This document shows positions 21,101-36,100 of a DNA stretch of 64,000 nucleotides, in pieces. Below the pieces are notes generated by a model. The model searched no databases and had not been told where the DNA came from. It worked only from the letters and a program-made list of their open reading frames with translations. This DNA comes from Siphonodentalium dalli (taxonomy: Eukaryota > Mollusca > Scaphopoda > Gadilida > Siphonodentaliidae). Position 1 is the first letter of the stretch; every line of letters starts with the position of its first letter. The translations under genes and the position numbers were made by a program. The stretch is taken from positions 166,276,394-166,340,393 of the forward strand of contig CP136069.1 in the NCBI GenBank assembly GCA_032622095.1, in the 5' to 3' direction.

Positions 21101-24100
21101 AACCTGAGCGGGTGGTTTATTCTATAGAATCACATGATTATAAAACTTTCGAGATGCGTTTGTATTTCGCTCTAAAAATAAAGAAAATAAATAAACTGTC
21201 CTTGATTGCTATGCTAAAATAATCCAGAACGATCAATTAGAACCTCATTAAAGAATTTTAAAAAATTAGTCGGACATAGTAATTGGGTCCACCCAGTCAC
21301 CAAGTCAACAAAAAGTTATATTTGAAACAGAAAAATTAATAATTTGCCTTTCGCGCAGTCAAAGACTACCATAATCGATGCCCAAATTATAAAAAATTAA
21401 CATAGATATGGCGGCTGTAAATAGTCAATTTATTATGACAAGGGGGATAATATGCTGATTTCTTCAATTCCGATTTGAGCGAGCACATTATTTTGCTGCT
21501 CCAAAAACCGGCACATCAACGTCTCACCACTACCATCATTATCAGCATGATGATGATAGTCAACCTTGTCATATCACCATCAATAGCATCATCATCATTG
21601 TCGTCATCTCTATTTGTTCATTTTGTTGAGAATAAACAACATGTACCATTATATTGCATGTATATTCCAGTCCACTGATAGCATGCCCTGCCCTCCCAAA
21701 TTTCCCAATTAAACTCTGATTAAACTTGGAAGATTATTTCTTAAATGTTTATCTCAAAATTTTAAAAAGTTGAAAGAATTAATGCATGTCAGTAAATGTA
21801 TTCAATTGAGCATATCAATCAATGTTAAAGATGGTCTATCTTTTTCCGGCTACACCTACAGTTTGCATGTAAACCTACTTTTACTTTTTATGTTTACCCA
21901 TACCATAGTATGGTTAACATAGTGTCGTTGTCCGGATTGACCACTCGTTGTTCGTCTGTCTGTCTGTCCGTAGACACTTTACGAGTAATGCGATAACTCA
22001 AACATTTTCTATCCGATCGGAACCAAATTTTGAGTATGGGTTTCTCAGCCCAAAATACAGATCGAGTTCGAATTTGGGTTTGATCCGAGTTTTTGTTACA
22101 GAGTTATGGCCCTTTTTAGCTCGCCTGAGACGAAGTCTCCGGTGGAGCTATAGTCATCACTCCTCGTCCGTCTTCTGTCCGTCAACTTTTTTTTAAAACA
22201 TCTTCTCCTCTGAAACCATCATACCGAATTGGTTCATATTTGGTGTGGATGTTCCCTAGGTGACTCTCATTCAGATTTGTTCAAATGAGGTCGGTCACTG
22301 GGTCAAATAGTTGCGAAGCCAGGGCCATAACTCTATTCCTCCATAGTAATTCTTACAACAACTTCTTGTCCATAACCATTGTGCCGATTTAGCTAATATT
22401 TAGTATGGAGGGTCCTTGGGTGACTGGTGTTCAGATTTGTTCAAATGAGGTCACCCGGTCAATTAGTTGAGAAACCAGGGCCATAACTCATAGTAATTCT
22501 TACAATGACTTCTTCTAAAAAAATATTTGGCCGATTTAGCTTATATTTGGTACTGAGGGTCCTTGGGGGACTGTGGTTCAGATTTGTTCAAATGAGGTCA
22601 CTGTGTCGAATGTGGGCGGAGCCAGTGACATAACTCAAAAAAAAAAAAAAAAATTCAGATTGAACTCATTGCTCAATTTAACACACAAAATTTGTTTTAA
22701 TTTTTTTTTATAACATGTTATAAAATTTGAAAAACTCACATAATTATAACATCCTCTGAGTTATGAAACTTCAGTCTTTAATGAAATCACAGAAACTTTC
22801 CATCAATCACCCCCCCCCCACCCACCCTCACATGACCCAGGCCCCCACCCTGCCAACAGCCCCTTCACCCATATCATATCTCTCCAGAAGCACTTATTAT
22901 ATCTGCCAATATTATATCTACCAGAGGACTGGGTCAGGTCATTAATTGAGATCAGAATGACAGATTAGAGATTAGAATGTTATTGGACAGGTTTGTGTAA
23001 ACACTGTGCTAGCAATGGTGCTTGTTGTTATTATCAAATTCAAACATAATTATTTTCTCAAGCCTGAATTTAGTGTGTCTGACATTTGCAGAATGAGGTC
23101 CCCAGAGGGTGAATTTAGTGTTGCTACCCTGTACAGCAGGCTAGAATCACCAAATACACCCTACAGGGACCTCATTCTGCTTAGGCCTCATCTTCTGGGA
23201 AGTATCTTGAGTGTAAAATTAGAAATTTTGTTTTAGTTACTTTTTGACTTTTTCCATTCTGTTCAGTTTCTATGTCCCCTAATTTGCAAAAGATAAAATG
23301 CATAATTGAGGTGCTCAATGGGTGTGCATCACCAACTTCAACAGTAGAACTTCAATCTATTTCTAGGTTTCCCATGGCAGTTGAGGCCTAATCAGACTGA
23401 GTGTGAATTCGGTGATGCTAGCCTGCCTTGCGGAATAGTGTCATTAAATTCACCTTTTGGGGACCTCATTCTGCAAATGTCAGACACTAAATTCAGGCTT
23501 GGCTGTTTCATATTATTTTCTTAACCACCACTTATCCAGGTGAAGACAAATTGGGGGGTATATTGGATTGAATTTGTCTTCTGTCTGTCAGGCAGTCCTT
23601 TTATCCATCTATCTGTTGGGATGTCTATCCATCTGTCTTTCAACAATTGTTTTCTTCTCCATATTAAAGACCGAATTTGTTTATATATTTTGGTGTGCAT
23701 GTTCCCTAGGTGACTCACAATTTGTTCAAATAAGTTCATCAGATCAAATAGGTGCAAAGCCAGGACCATAACTGTTTCCCTCCATAGTAATTCTTAAAAC
23801 AATTTCTTCTCAAGAACCATTGGGCCTATATAGCTTATATTTGGTATGGAGGGGCCTTGGGTTACCGGGGTTCAGATCTGTTCAAATGGGGTCATTTTTA
23901 GGAAAAGAGGCCCCCAGAGGGTGAGGTGAATTTAGTGATGCTAGCCCACCTTGCGGAATAGTGTCATTAAATCCGCCGTTTGGGGACCTCATTCTGCAAA
24001 GGTCAGACACACTAAATACAGGCTTGGCTGTTCCAAAATTATTTTCTTAACCACCACTTATCCAGGTGAAATCATACCCTGATTTTTCAAAGAAAAATGG

Positions 24101-27100
24101 AGGGGGGGGGGGGGGGGTATATTGATATTGATATTACTAGATAAATGGATCTCATAGATGGAGATTCACATTTGTTCTAATAGGGGCAGAGATAAGAGAT
24201 TTAACTCTCCTCCTGATACAATATTATTTTCTTAACCACCACTTACCAGATGAAATCATGCCCTTATTTTTCAAAGAAAATTGGGGGGGGGGGGTATATT
24301 GGATATTGGGGGGTATATTGATATTACTAGATGAATGGATCTCATAGTTGGGGATTCACATTTGGCAATGGGGAGGGGGTGGAGTTTTGACCCCCTACCT
24401 TGATCAAAATAAAAACAGTTGAAAATTTCATGCCTGATACAACATTAGTTGTAGATTAGATGTTCACACCAAAAATCGGTTGGAACTGTTTCATAGTTTG
24501 GTTTAATAAATCACCAGTCCATATATGTTCCTACTTCAGGTTAAACTGTTGGACAGAATTGGCCACAAATTTTAACTTTATGGGGGTGTCAGGTTGGTAA
24601 TTTTCAAATGGGGTCACCTGGTCAAATAGGGGCCAAGCGAAGGACAGTTTTCCTCTTAATATGCTTCCTTCACAAGGACCATCAGGTCTATTTTACTGAT
24701 ATTTAGTATGAAGGGTTCATTGGTGTATGGGATTCAAATTTATTCAGATTGGGTCACCAGGTTAAATGGGGTGGGACCAGGGACATAACTGTATGTCTCT
24801 ATAGTAATACTTAAAATGTCTTCTCATGAGAGGTTGGACTATTTAGCTTACATATAGCATGGAGGATCCTTTAGTGTCTGAGATTCAGATTTGTTAACAT
24901 GAGGTCAACCTGTTAAGAAATGACGGGGCTATGGGGACTTAACACTTTTGCGTCTAATAAAATCATTAAAACATCTACCTTGGAACTACCTGACTGATTA
25001 ATCTGACATACATGTATGGTGTTTTGGGTCCATGGATAATTGGGCTTCAAACATGTCTAAATGGTTTTATAAAAAGGCGCTTGTGAGATTGGAAATTTCC
25101 AACAATTGAGAAAGTTTGAGATGTCGGTTGTGAAATTCCAACCTAAGACTTGGGAGTCTGGAGCCCGGTCGGGAGGGGACTTGTTGAACTGGAGGAGGGG
25201 GGGGGGGGTGGGGTGATCAGTAGTGTACAGTTGGTAATTTCAAGGTAGATATTCACCGATCTACATACAGTAATGCTCTAAGTAAGCGACTTCTTAACCA
25301 CAGCAGAATTATGGGTAACTTTTCAGGATTTAGTCGGAAATATGGCTTGTTGCCATTCATCGGAAAGCTCTCCCCGAGAGCTTTCCGATGAATGGCAACA
25401 AGCCATATTTCCGACTAAATCCTGAAAAGTTACCCATATTTCTGCTGTGGTTAAGAAGTCGCTTACTTAGAGCATTACTGTACATGAAGCCTCTCTAGCC
25501 ACATATCCTGTTTAGATCTACTTCTTTTAAAATGATTATGAAAAGTTCTGACTATTGTGGTCTCCAGAGTCCCAGTCTTATCAGTCTTTGCAGTCTGGTG
25601 AGCGACCCCACAGTCTTTGACTGTCTTGTTCGACTTAGAATTGACGCATTCTGCCATAACTCGAACATTTTTCATCTGATTGGAACCAAATTTGGTATGT
25701 GAGTTTCACAGCCCAAAATACAGATCAAGTTCGAATATGGGTTTGATCCGATTTATTTTAAAGGAGTTGTGACCTTTTTTCGAAAATAAAATATAAAAAA
25801 AAAATTTGTTTTAACTTTTATAATAATAAAAAAATAGTTTTATTAAAAAACAAAAGTCATTGACACTTTCATTTGTTTTCATTTAGATATTGATGATTAT
25901 GATATAAGTTGATAAAAAGGTTCCCAATGTGTCCCTTTAATTTGTTTTTACTTTTGTAATATAAAAAAAAGTTTATTGACACTTCATTTATTTTCATTTA
26001 GATATCCAGTTCTTACATCTGCTATCTTTATAAAGGTCTGAGTTACCCCAACAATGGTTTGTACACTGGGTGTAACATAACCTACCCAGGACATGTAAAA
26101 TTTCTAAAATCCACATGTTATAAGAGCAAGGTCTCCCAGGAGGCTAGTGATATCAGATACCACCTGTTAAACACTCCCATGTATTATGATGCTCATTTAT
26201 CAACTTTGACAGGTTAACCCTTTACCCAACAGACCGGCCAAAACCGGCCAAATAAAGCTTCAACAGCCTAAAATATCTTCGGTCTGTCTCAATAGAACCA
26301 TACACATATGGGTATCATTGGAACCGGCTCATTGACCACATTGTGATGGTTACAGTTATGCCCTGTGCCAATGCATTCTCTTATATATGCGAGTCGACCA
26401 TAGGTCGCCTCGCATATATAAGAGAATGCATTGGCCTAAAAAAATCTTTTTTTTAACACTTTTTACCATTTTTCTTACATTCTTTAACAATTTTATAATT
26501 TTTAATGTGTTAAGCCAATGCATTCTCTTATATATGCGAGGCGACCTATGGTCGACTCGCATATATAAGAGAATGCATTGGCACATGGCCGTTCTGTTGG
26601 GTAAAGGGTTAAGGCTAGCAGACACTATTAGCCCCATTTTCAATATATATTGTGCTCCTAGGTATCTGATTCCATCATATAAAAGACCTGTTGTCAAGTT
26701 GTCTTGCTAATTTGATATTATGTTTGTGGGGCTGCTGAATTGCTATGATGTTGGTAGGGCAACCTGATGCTGTTGGGAACAATTACAGATATTTTTATGT
26801 GTACTTATACATTGTATGGTACACATAGTGTTGACATCCAGATTTCACCACTCATCGATTGTAAATTGTCGTCTGTCTGTCTGTAGAAACTTTACACATG
26901 GTGCAATAACTCAAAACGTATTTCTATCCAATCGGTACCAAATTTTGTACATGGCCTTTAGAAAAAAATGAAAAACAAAAATTGTTTTTTATTATTTTTT
27001 TAGATTGAATTTGTTTATAAATCATTTTAATTTTTCATTTCCAGGTTTTTGATAAAGCATCTCTCACACCCTATCATTTTTGGTACTGACCAGTTGATCG

Positions 27101-30100
27101 ATTTGTAAAATATTAACCTCATTTACCCATTCCATGTCATTTAAACTTTTCCATTATTATATAACTATATTATTTCGATATCTGACATTGCAAATTGCAA
27201 CAACAGAAATAGAACTGCTTACAATATGGAAGTGGTGACAGGCTATAGTTTTGATGTTATATTAACCCTTCTCTTTTGACCCTTAAATTCAAATAATTTG
27301 TGTTATTATGTACATTTGTCTATACTACTTTAGTACAGCATACTCTATAATTCAACATCAAAACTCTAGATTATGGTTCTGATCATAGCAATTAATTATC
27401 GCCAAGGGATGGGTTAAACATCTGCTGATCGTGATCGGCCTCTCGTTAGATGTGGCCAAAATGTTTGTCATATGAGCTTGTTACTATTCTTGGCTTGTTA
27501 ATAGTATGGCTGCAACAGTTCATTTCTAGCACAATTTACATGTAAGTCATTGGTGGTTTTTTTTTTTATACCACCCGCAACGTTGTGGGGGGGTTTACTG
27601 GAATCGGCTTGTCCATTCGTCATCCGTCTGTTGGCACAAATTTGTCCGCAGTTTTTCTGTCGTTTTTTTTTATCAATTTCCGTAAAACTTGGCACAGACA
27701 TCAACCACCATGGGAACCTGTGATTATGACGTCTGTCGGACTTTTTTTGGTGGAGTTATCCCCCCTTTTTCGACTCGGAAATTTTTCGCAACATGTATAC
27801 CTGTAATTTTGTCAGCTTTTATTCCTACATTTTTAGGTCAATTTTTTTTAACTTGGAACAGATATTTAGCACCATGGGAACCTATTCACCTGCGATTATG
27901 ACGTCAGCCCGACATTTTTTGGTGGAGTTATCCCCCTTTTTCGACTTAAATTTTTTTTGCAACATGCATAATTTTGTCCGAGCTTTTATTCCTACATTTT
28001 TAGGTCAATGTTTTTTAATCTTGGCACTGATATTTAGTACCATGGGAACCTGTGCACCTGCGATTATGATGTCTGTCCGACTTTTTTTGTGTGGAGTTAT
28101 TCCGCTTTTTCGACTTAGAACATTTTCGCAACATGCGTAATTTTGTCTGAGCTTTTAATCCTACATTTTTCGGTCAATAGGTTTAAGATTAGGGTTAGGG
28201 TTGTGCACCTGGAAACAGAGATGTTTTTTTTTTGGTGGCCTTAGTAAAGTCTGAAGGTAAAAATCAGGCCTGCAAATTTCAATATTTTGCGTGACCTATT
28301 TTTCATTTGCTTAGTTTGTGCCTTGGTAAGAAGGATTACACAAACTATTATATCACTACCAAGCCTTGAAATAGGGTGTCTGTCATTTGCAGAATGAGGT
28401 CCCCAGAGGGTGAATTTAGTGATGCTACCCCGCATAGCGGGCTAGCATCACCAAATTCACCCTCTGGGAACCTCATTCTGCTGAGGTGTAAGCAGAATGA
28501 GGTCCCCAGAGGGTGAATTTGGTGATGCTAGCCCGCTATGCGGGGTAGCATCACTAAATTCACCCTCTGGGCACCTCATTCTGCAAATGATAGACACACA
28601 ATTTCAAGGCTTGATCACTACTACTTGTAATATTACCTAGCAGTGAGTAACTGATTGAAGTAATCATTCGAAATGTCCTTTTTCGGACTTGATTGAGCAA
28701 CAATTAACCCTTTCATGACTGGAGCTTCCTGAATTTTACTAAAAACCTGTGCCAATGCATTCTCTTATACAAATGCGAGTCGCCCATAGGGCAGCTCGCA
28801 TATATAAGAGAATGCATTGGCCTAACAATATTTACCTTGACCTTGTAAGCCAGTGCATTCTCCTATATATGCGAAGCTCCCTATGGAGACTTAAGGCACA
28901 GGATCTCTAATGCTGCACAAGCTCAGCTCCCGCCATGAAAGGGTTGAGGTGAGAATCGGTAATTGTGAATTTGTGACTCAAATTTGCACGTCTGATGCAT
29001 GTTTTGGTCTTTACCACTAAGATTATATTTTCAGATTTGGAATGGAAGATCATTTATGTTGGCTCTGCTGAAAGTGTCGACCATGATCAAATTCTCGATT
29101 CTGTTCTTGTTGGTCCTGTTCCTGGAGGGAAGCACAAGTTTGTCTTTCAGGTAAATTTAAAGCGAAACTTTAGGTTTAGGGTGTATTCATATCTGCATTG
29201 TGTTTGTTAATGGATCATATCTACCTATAAATATCAGGAACTTGTCTTGGCATATGTACATTGTAACCTGACCTTCACGAACAAGTTGAACACCAAGTAC
29301 ACGGATTTAAATTCACCCTTAACTCATCTTTATCGTCAAGATATCCCCATGCAGAAATTGATAGTTAAATAAGTTATCCAATTGCCCAAAATATCAGATC
29401 AGAGAGAGCATTTACATGCAAACACTTGATACTGATAGGGTTTGGCATTAGAATGGACAAGGCTCGTTCAAACATCCAAATTATTTGTATGTAATTTGGT
29501 AGGGGAGAATAAACTTTTGCAAGCCTTGAAATAGTGAGCCTGTCATTTGCAGCTTACACCTCAGAAGAATGAGATCCCCAGAGGGTGAATTTGGTGATGC
29601 TAGCCCGCTATGCGGGGTAGCATCACTAAATTCACCCTCTGGGGACCTCATTCTGCAAATGACAGGCTCACTATTTCAAGGCTTGAATTTTTTTTTATCA
29701 AATTTGTCGATATAATGCTGAAATTGTGTTTTGTTCCTTAACCCTTCCATGAATGGAGCTTCCTGAAATTTTGAGAAAACCATGGGCCAATGCATTCTCT
29801 TATATATGCGATTTTCCGATAGGGAGCCTCGCATATTAATAGAAATCATTGGCCTAACAATATTTAACATCTCCCGTTTTGAAAGGGTTAAAACTTGCCA
29901 TAATTTTGAGGTCATTTCGCATATGGCAGCCCGTATTTTCGTATTGTCGGCCATCTTTATTTTAAAAATAAAGAAGTGATATCAAAACATATTTACACGG
30001 AAGATTTCTGACCGAACTCTTTGATATAGAATGTGTTTTATTTCTTATAATTTGCCGTACTTTGACTATTATGATTTGAGGTAAAAATTGTCCTATTTTC

Positions 30101-33100
30101 TTTCCAAAATTGTCATTCAATTGACCACTGTTTCCATCTAACTCTATATGAGACATGAAGTCTGGATAAAACTATTTCATGATGATTAATCCCAGGAATG
30201 TCACAAAATCCAGGTGTAGATTGAGGTTTAAAATCACCACAGGGCCTTTAACCCTTTCTATCTATACTAAATACTCATTGACAAGTAGTTCACATAGGAA
30301 AATGTTCAGATAATGCATTTAACAAACCAACGTATTATCTGAACATTTCCCACCCCGCCAGGGGGGGGGGGGGGGGGGGGGTCGGAAAAAAATTTCCAGT
30401 CACGTATTATCATTTTAATTTTTTCTGGCCACGGGGGACCCACCCACCCAATTTCTTCCATTTCCGGCCTTTTTTTCCAGGCAATTTTGGACACCCACCC
30501 TTTTTTTTTCCGTTTCAGGAAGTTTTTTCCGGTCAGTTTTGGACACCCACCCCCCTTAAATTTGAGAAAAATGATCAATTGAGCAACCAAATAGCTGATT
30601 ATCCTGCATTATCATAATTTATTGCGCGATATTTGAATAGAACAGTGCATAATGAGATAACTATACTATTTGAATTTATCATATAAGTGTCATTAATCAA
30701 GAAATGTGTCAACATAATCACATTTCTATGGATATATAGGCAGAGTGCCAAGGTTTTTATTAACATTCATTTTCATAATATATAGTCACATAATCACATT
30801 TGAGTATTCTACAGAATACATGGTACCGGTACAACAAATTTCAGATTATTTGATATTTTGATATTTGCTATGTGATATACAGTAATGCCCTAATTAATCG
30901 ACTCCATAACCACAGCAGAATAATGGGTAATTTAATTTTAATTTCCGACTAAATCCTGAAAAATTACCCATTATTCTGCTGTGGTTATGGAGTTGTTTAA
31001 TTAGGGCATTACTGTATTGCTGGAATCAAATTGTTTATCAAAACATGTGGAAATACAACTGTTCCAAGCTGATCCACATTAACATGGAAAACAATGTGAA
31101 ATTGTTCAAGCTGGCCCGGCTGGCCTTCAATTTATTTGTTAAGATTTTATGTTTTACATTGTCAAAGTCTATTTTATTCCATTATTTATTATATCTTTAT
31201 TTCCATGTCACATATGGTCAAGTGTGCTTTCATTTTATTGCTTATTTTCAGCTGAGTTCTGCATAGTTAATTTAGTTATTCTTATTTTGTTGTATCAGTA
31301 TATGGAATCCTGATTAAATTTTATTTTTCCAATAGCGCAGTGTCTAGTTCTATCAAGTTGAATTTGGGTTATTGTTGGCCATTGTGCAACTGATCCAACT
31401 TCTGATAACCTCTATATGTAGTATAGCATTAGTATTAACTATATATGACCTGTTTCTGTTCAAAACACATCAAAATAAGACTCAATAGCAGGAATGGAGA
31501 AAAAAATTTGGCATATGGAAAAAACTGTTTTTTGGACCCAAGAGACACCCACCCACCCCATCATACGTGCCTGGAAATTTTTTCCGAACCCCCCCCCCCC
31601 TGACCCCGCAACAAAGTTGGGGGGGGGGGGGGGGGTTATACTGGAATCAGTTGTCCGTCTGTCCATCCGTGGACACAAATTTGTCCGGAGTTTTTCTCAG
31701 TCGTTTATGAATCTTTTTTTGTTAAACTTTGCACAGATATCATCCACCATGGGAACCTGTGCACCTGCAATTTTAATGTTGGTCAGACTTATTTTGGCGG
31801 AGTTATTGGTCTTCTTGACTTAGAATATTTTTATTTTTCTCAGTAATATTTTTTTTACCAATTATTTGCGGTGAAGATGATCTCTCATTTTTATACGCCC
31901 GTTTGAAAAAAATGGTCGTATTAAGTAAATGGGTTGTCTGTCCGTCTGTCGTCCATTCGCTTTTGTTTTCCGGATGATAACTTTAGATTGAATCGAGTGA
32001 ACTGAATCAAATTTGGTATGTTAGTTTACCACCCCAAAATACAGATCAAGTTTGAATATGGGTTTTGTCCGCATGATTTTGACTGAGTTATGCCCCTTTT
32101 TAGACTTAGATTTTACCTGATATGTGGTTTCCAGATAACTTTAGATTGAATCGAGTGAACTGAACCAAAATTTGGTATACAGATCAAGTTCAAGTAAGGG
32201 TTCTGTCTACATGATTTTGCAGGACAAGTTCGAATTTGAGTCCGATCCGACCATTTTTGCCAGATTTATAGGATTGTTTTGTCTGAAAATAGCCAAAAAT
32301 AAATATTTGGTTCATGTATTGACTTAATCTTTACAAAAAAGGAAAATGTGTATTGTGGTGTTTCGGAAGTATACTATTCATACCACAAACTTGTTTGAAT
32401 TGGATGGAATGATTGTTGATGTGGTTATTTCTCACTGGTTATAAGGTATATTAATTTCAACTTAAAATGTTTATATTTTGAGGTTTCTGATTGATAAAAA
32501 AAATATGAATTTGTCAGTCAAAAATACCACACTTGAAGTTATTGTGTTTTATTTTTGTTATTATTTCGTCTTAAGTCAAAGGTTTCAAACAAATGAATTA
32601 AACCTAGCCCCACTCTACTCCAGAAACGGGTGTATTATGCCATGCTCCGATGGCGTGCTCTTGTTAACTATATCCTAAGTTAACTGTAAGTATTTTACTG
32701 TTGATATGTAACCTGCCACCAGATCATATGTCTGTTGAATACATGTGACCTATATTTTTATAACTGATTGACACAGCCTGATTGACATGAAAAACTTTTT
32801 ATCCTTGCTACAATCTGGAATGCAGGGTCATCCGTCCATCCACCGTCCTTGAACAAGCTATTTCCAGAGTTTTTCTCAGTCACTTTTGAATAATTGTGCA
32901 CCTGCAATGAAATCTGTTATTTTATTATTTTAACTTAATGTTTACTGACATGTGAAACATCTTAGTGTTTTAAAATCATGGGGTGGGGGGGGGGGGGGTA
33001 TCCTTAGTCCCATTGTGTAGTGATGAGCCGATTGTCAAATAGAGCCTTGCGCCGATTGCCGGTTATTTGAGATCACAATCGGCCGATTCAGGTGCCGATT

Positions 33101-36100
33101 TCGATTATTGTAATAATTATACCAGAATATGTTATATGTGTTATATAATACTTAGAATTAGAAGCAAGCAACAACCGTAGTAAAATGCCAGTACACAGTA
33201 TACATAAGTATACGTTTGGGTAAGTATATAGGTAGGTATGGGCGGACTTGTGATCGAATACAGTCACATGTCCTGCAGAGGCTGTGGTATGGGGCCTCTG
33301 TGTATTTATTGCAATGTATTGTATCGACGATGCAATGCATTAACTTACCCATGTATTCTAGGCTATTCCACAACAAATTGTTTGAAAGTTTGATGTAGCC
33401 ACGTGCATGACAACATATCCACGGCCCGTTTTTGATAACAATTCATCAAACGGCATTTTTCTTTGATCCCAATTCAAAGACATCACATCAAAGGAAATGA
33501 GCCGACTGAACTAGTTGAAAGTTACACCATGTTCATGTCAATTTCGCAGACACGATTTGGTTGTCGATGTCGGCATGGTCATCAAAATAATCATCGGTGG
33601 TGACCTATACGTGACGTCACATGAGGCTGACTGGATGGAATGACATTGTCTTCGACTATTTAATCATTAATGGAAAGTTGTGTTGGGTGAAAGACTACAG
33701 ATAGTAAAATTAATAAATAAATTTCAATAATTCTTTTTAATATCTGACTATTAATGCTTGTACAGTTTTTATTCCTGCGTTCTGACAATTTATCTGATAC
33801 ACATGTTATAATATGCTCAATTTAATTGAATAAACAGTGAAGTCAGCTGCGCAATTAAATGTCACGTGACATGCACTTTCGGGTTTCTACAGTTTATACC
33901 TGTTTTACGCTGTGTGTACTATATAGATAGATTTGTTGTGTTGCGTATGCATACATTTTGATTTTTGATAGTCTGACATACATAAATCAAAATGTCTACA
34001 TGTTGACGAACAATATTAAAAGTTACGTATCGGCGTACATGAGTCCCATGAGATGTAATTTGTGTATATCATCATATAACTTATGATTACGCGCAATCAC
34101 GGCGTCATCATCGCAGCCTGGCTCTAACCCAAAGTGTCACGTGCTTCCCGGCGATCCCCACTGTTATATATTGTTCAAACATAGACCCAGGTACGGCCGG
34201 GATATTGAAGAGGACATGGCTGTATATCAAGTTTGTGTTTGGTAAATCACTTTCCCCATGTTTACTGGTCATTTATTCAACAAAACATCGTCATATTTAA
34301 AACAGTTTATTGAAAAAAAACAAGCACCTGATTTTTATTTAGACAATCGGAAATGCCGATGTTGAAACCCGAGTACCGATTGTCATCCGATGCGCCACAA
34401 TCGGCCGATTGTCGTTCCCGATTATTGGTTCATTACTACCATTGTGACATTCACACCAACGCCCCTCAAATGAATAACTAGACCATGCCAATGAGTTCCA
34501 ATGTATACTTTTATCACTGAATAGAAAGTGTTGAAACTTGAAATCTTTACAGGCTGAACCCCCAAACACACAGACAATCCCAGTCGAGGATGCTGTCGGA
34601 GTCACTGTAGTTCTTCTTACTTGCTCTTACCGGAATGAGGAGTTTATACGAATTGGTTTCTATGTCAACAATGAATATGCAGACCCTGAGGATAAAGAAA
34701 ACCCTCCAACTATTGCAGATTTCAACAAGGTATAAATGTCTAAGCTCCTAGGAACATTTCGTTTTTCATATATTTATGCCTACTTTCGCTTTCCTTTAAA
34801 TGCGTTCATCTGATTTGGTCAATTCGCTTAGATACTAGTGCTGGGACGGTTGTCCGGTTACGGTTCGGTTACGCGTGTCAACCGGTTGGAGGAGGCCACA
34901 ACCGGATAACCGTACCATTGATAACGATTGTAGTATCATTGTAGTACTCTGTGTAAATGTTGCCGAAATCATGTACGGAAGTTTAAGTAACGAGAGTAAG
35001 TAATAAGAAGCCGCTTTAAAGCGATTTGGACAGTTGATTGCATGTGTATTCATATACCCCACAACACATGCCCGTTTGATCACCGGCAACTTTTCTAGAC
35101 ATGAAACCAACAACTACACTCTGTGTCAGTCTGTGAATCACTTGCTACACATTCAATGCCAATTTCCTTTGGCGGCATTACATGACGTTCCGGCTGCACA
35201 TGCACCGCAGCATACATCAAAGCAATTGTTTGGGCTCAAAACTGATTTAATTTATACACATTTACCACCATTTGATCGCCGTAACGGGACCGCATTGTAC
35301 GACGAAGACATCGTTTGTGATCGCATGTATATCAACGTTTCCGGGACACGTAATAAACACTTGTTTTGCCGATATAGTGACCAGTGTATTCAATCTCGTA
35401 CTTAGGGTAATGATGGTCGCGGTTAACCGGTTATGAATAGGTTAATGCCCGTGGTTAACCGGTTAGGAAAAAACCCAACCGTCCCATCACTAACATATGT
35501 ACATTATTATATGCCCTATTGAAAAAAGGTCATGACATGTAATCAGTCTGTCCATCCGTCTGTCCGTCAGTTAACATTTTTGATTTCTGATCGATAACTC
35601 CAGTTTGGATTATTTGATCTAAACCAAAGTTGGTATGTGTATTTCCCAGCTAAAGATACAGGCCAAGTTCGAATATGGGTTCTGTTCAATTATTTTTACA
35701 TGAGTTACGACCTTTTTCGACTAAGAATTTGACAGTCTATTTACATTTATGTTTGGATTTTTTATCTGAACACATAATGTGAAGAAATCACTCATTTATT
35801 TATTTGAGATTTTTGTAGGTTACAATTCATTCTGCATTATTCTGAGAAACTGAACTGTCAATATTATAATTCATTTGAAAATTGTCTAGTGTTGGAAGGT
35901 TATAGAATATACGTTTCGGTTTTTGGGGTAAAAAAAAACCTCTGTTTCGGTTTCGGTTTTAGTATGCAATCACTTAACATATAGCAATTAGTTCAGCACA
36001 ACTGGACAAAACAGGCACTACCAGTTACAGAGGGTCATGATTAGTTGGGGAACAGCTTGCTGTGTTGCTAAATCATTAACTTTAATGAGAATGTGAGATA

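Noticed and set aside
26387-26710. Open frames reading [16 protein letters not shown]... (also 3442, 29782, 62680)
   Set aside because: Translations of the piggyBac-like hairpin; identical peptides arise from both strands.
28185-28202. TTAGGGTTAGGG telomere-like tract
   Set aside because: Only two units, embedded in an interspersed repeat.
35034-35405. 123-codon plus-strand open frame
   Set aside because: Entirely inside a 657-bp non-autonomous hAT-like element, with no transposase or other motif.
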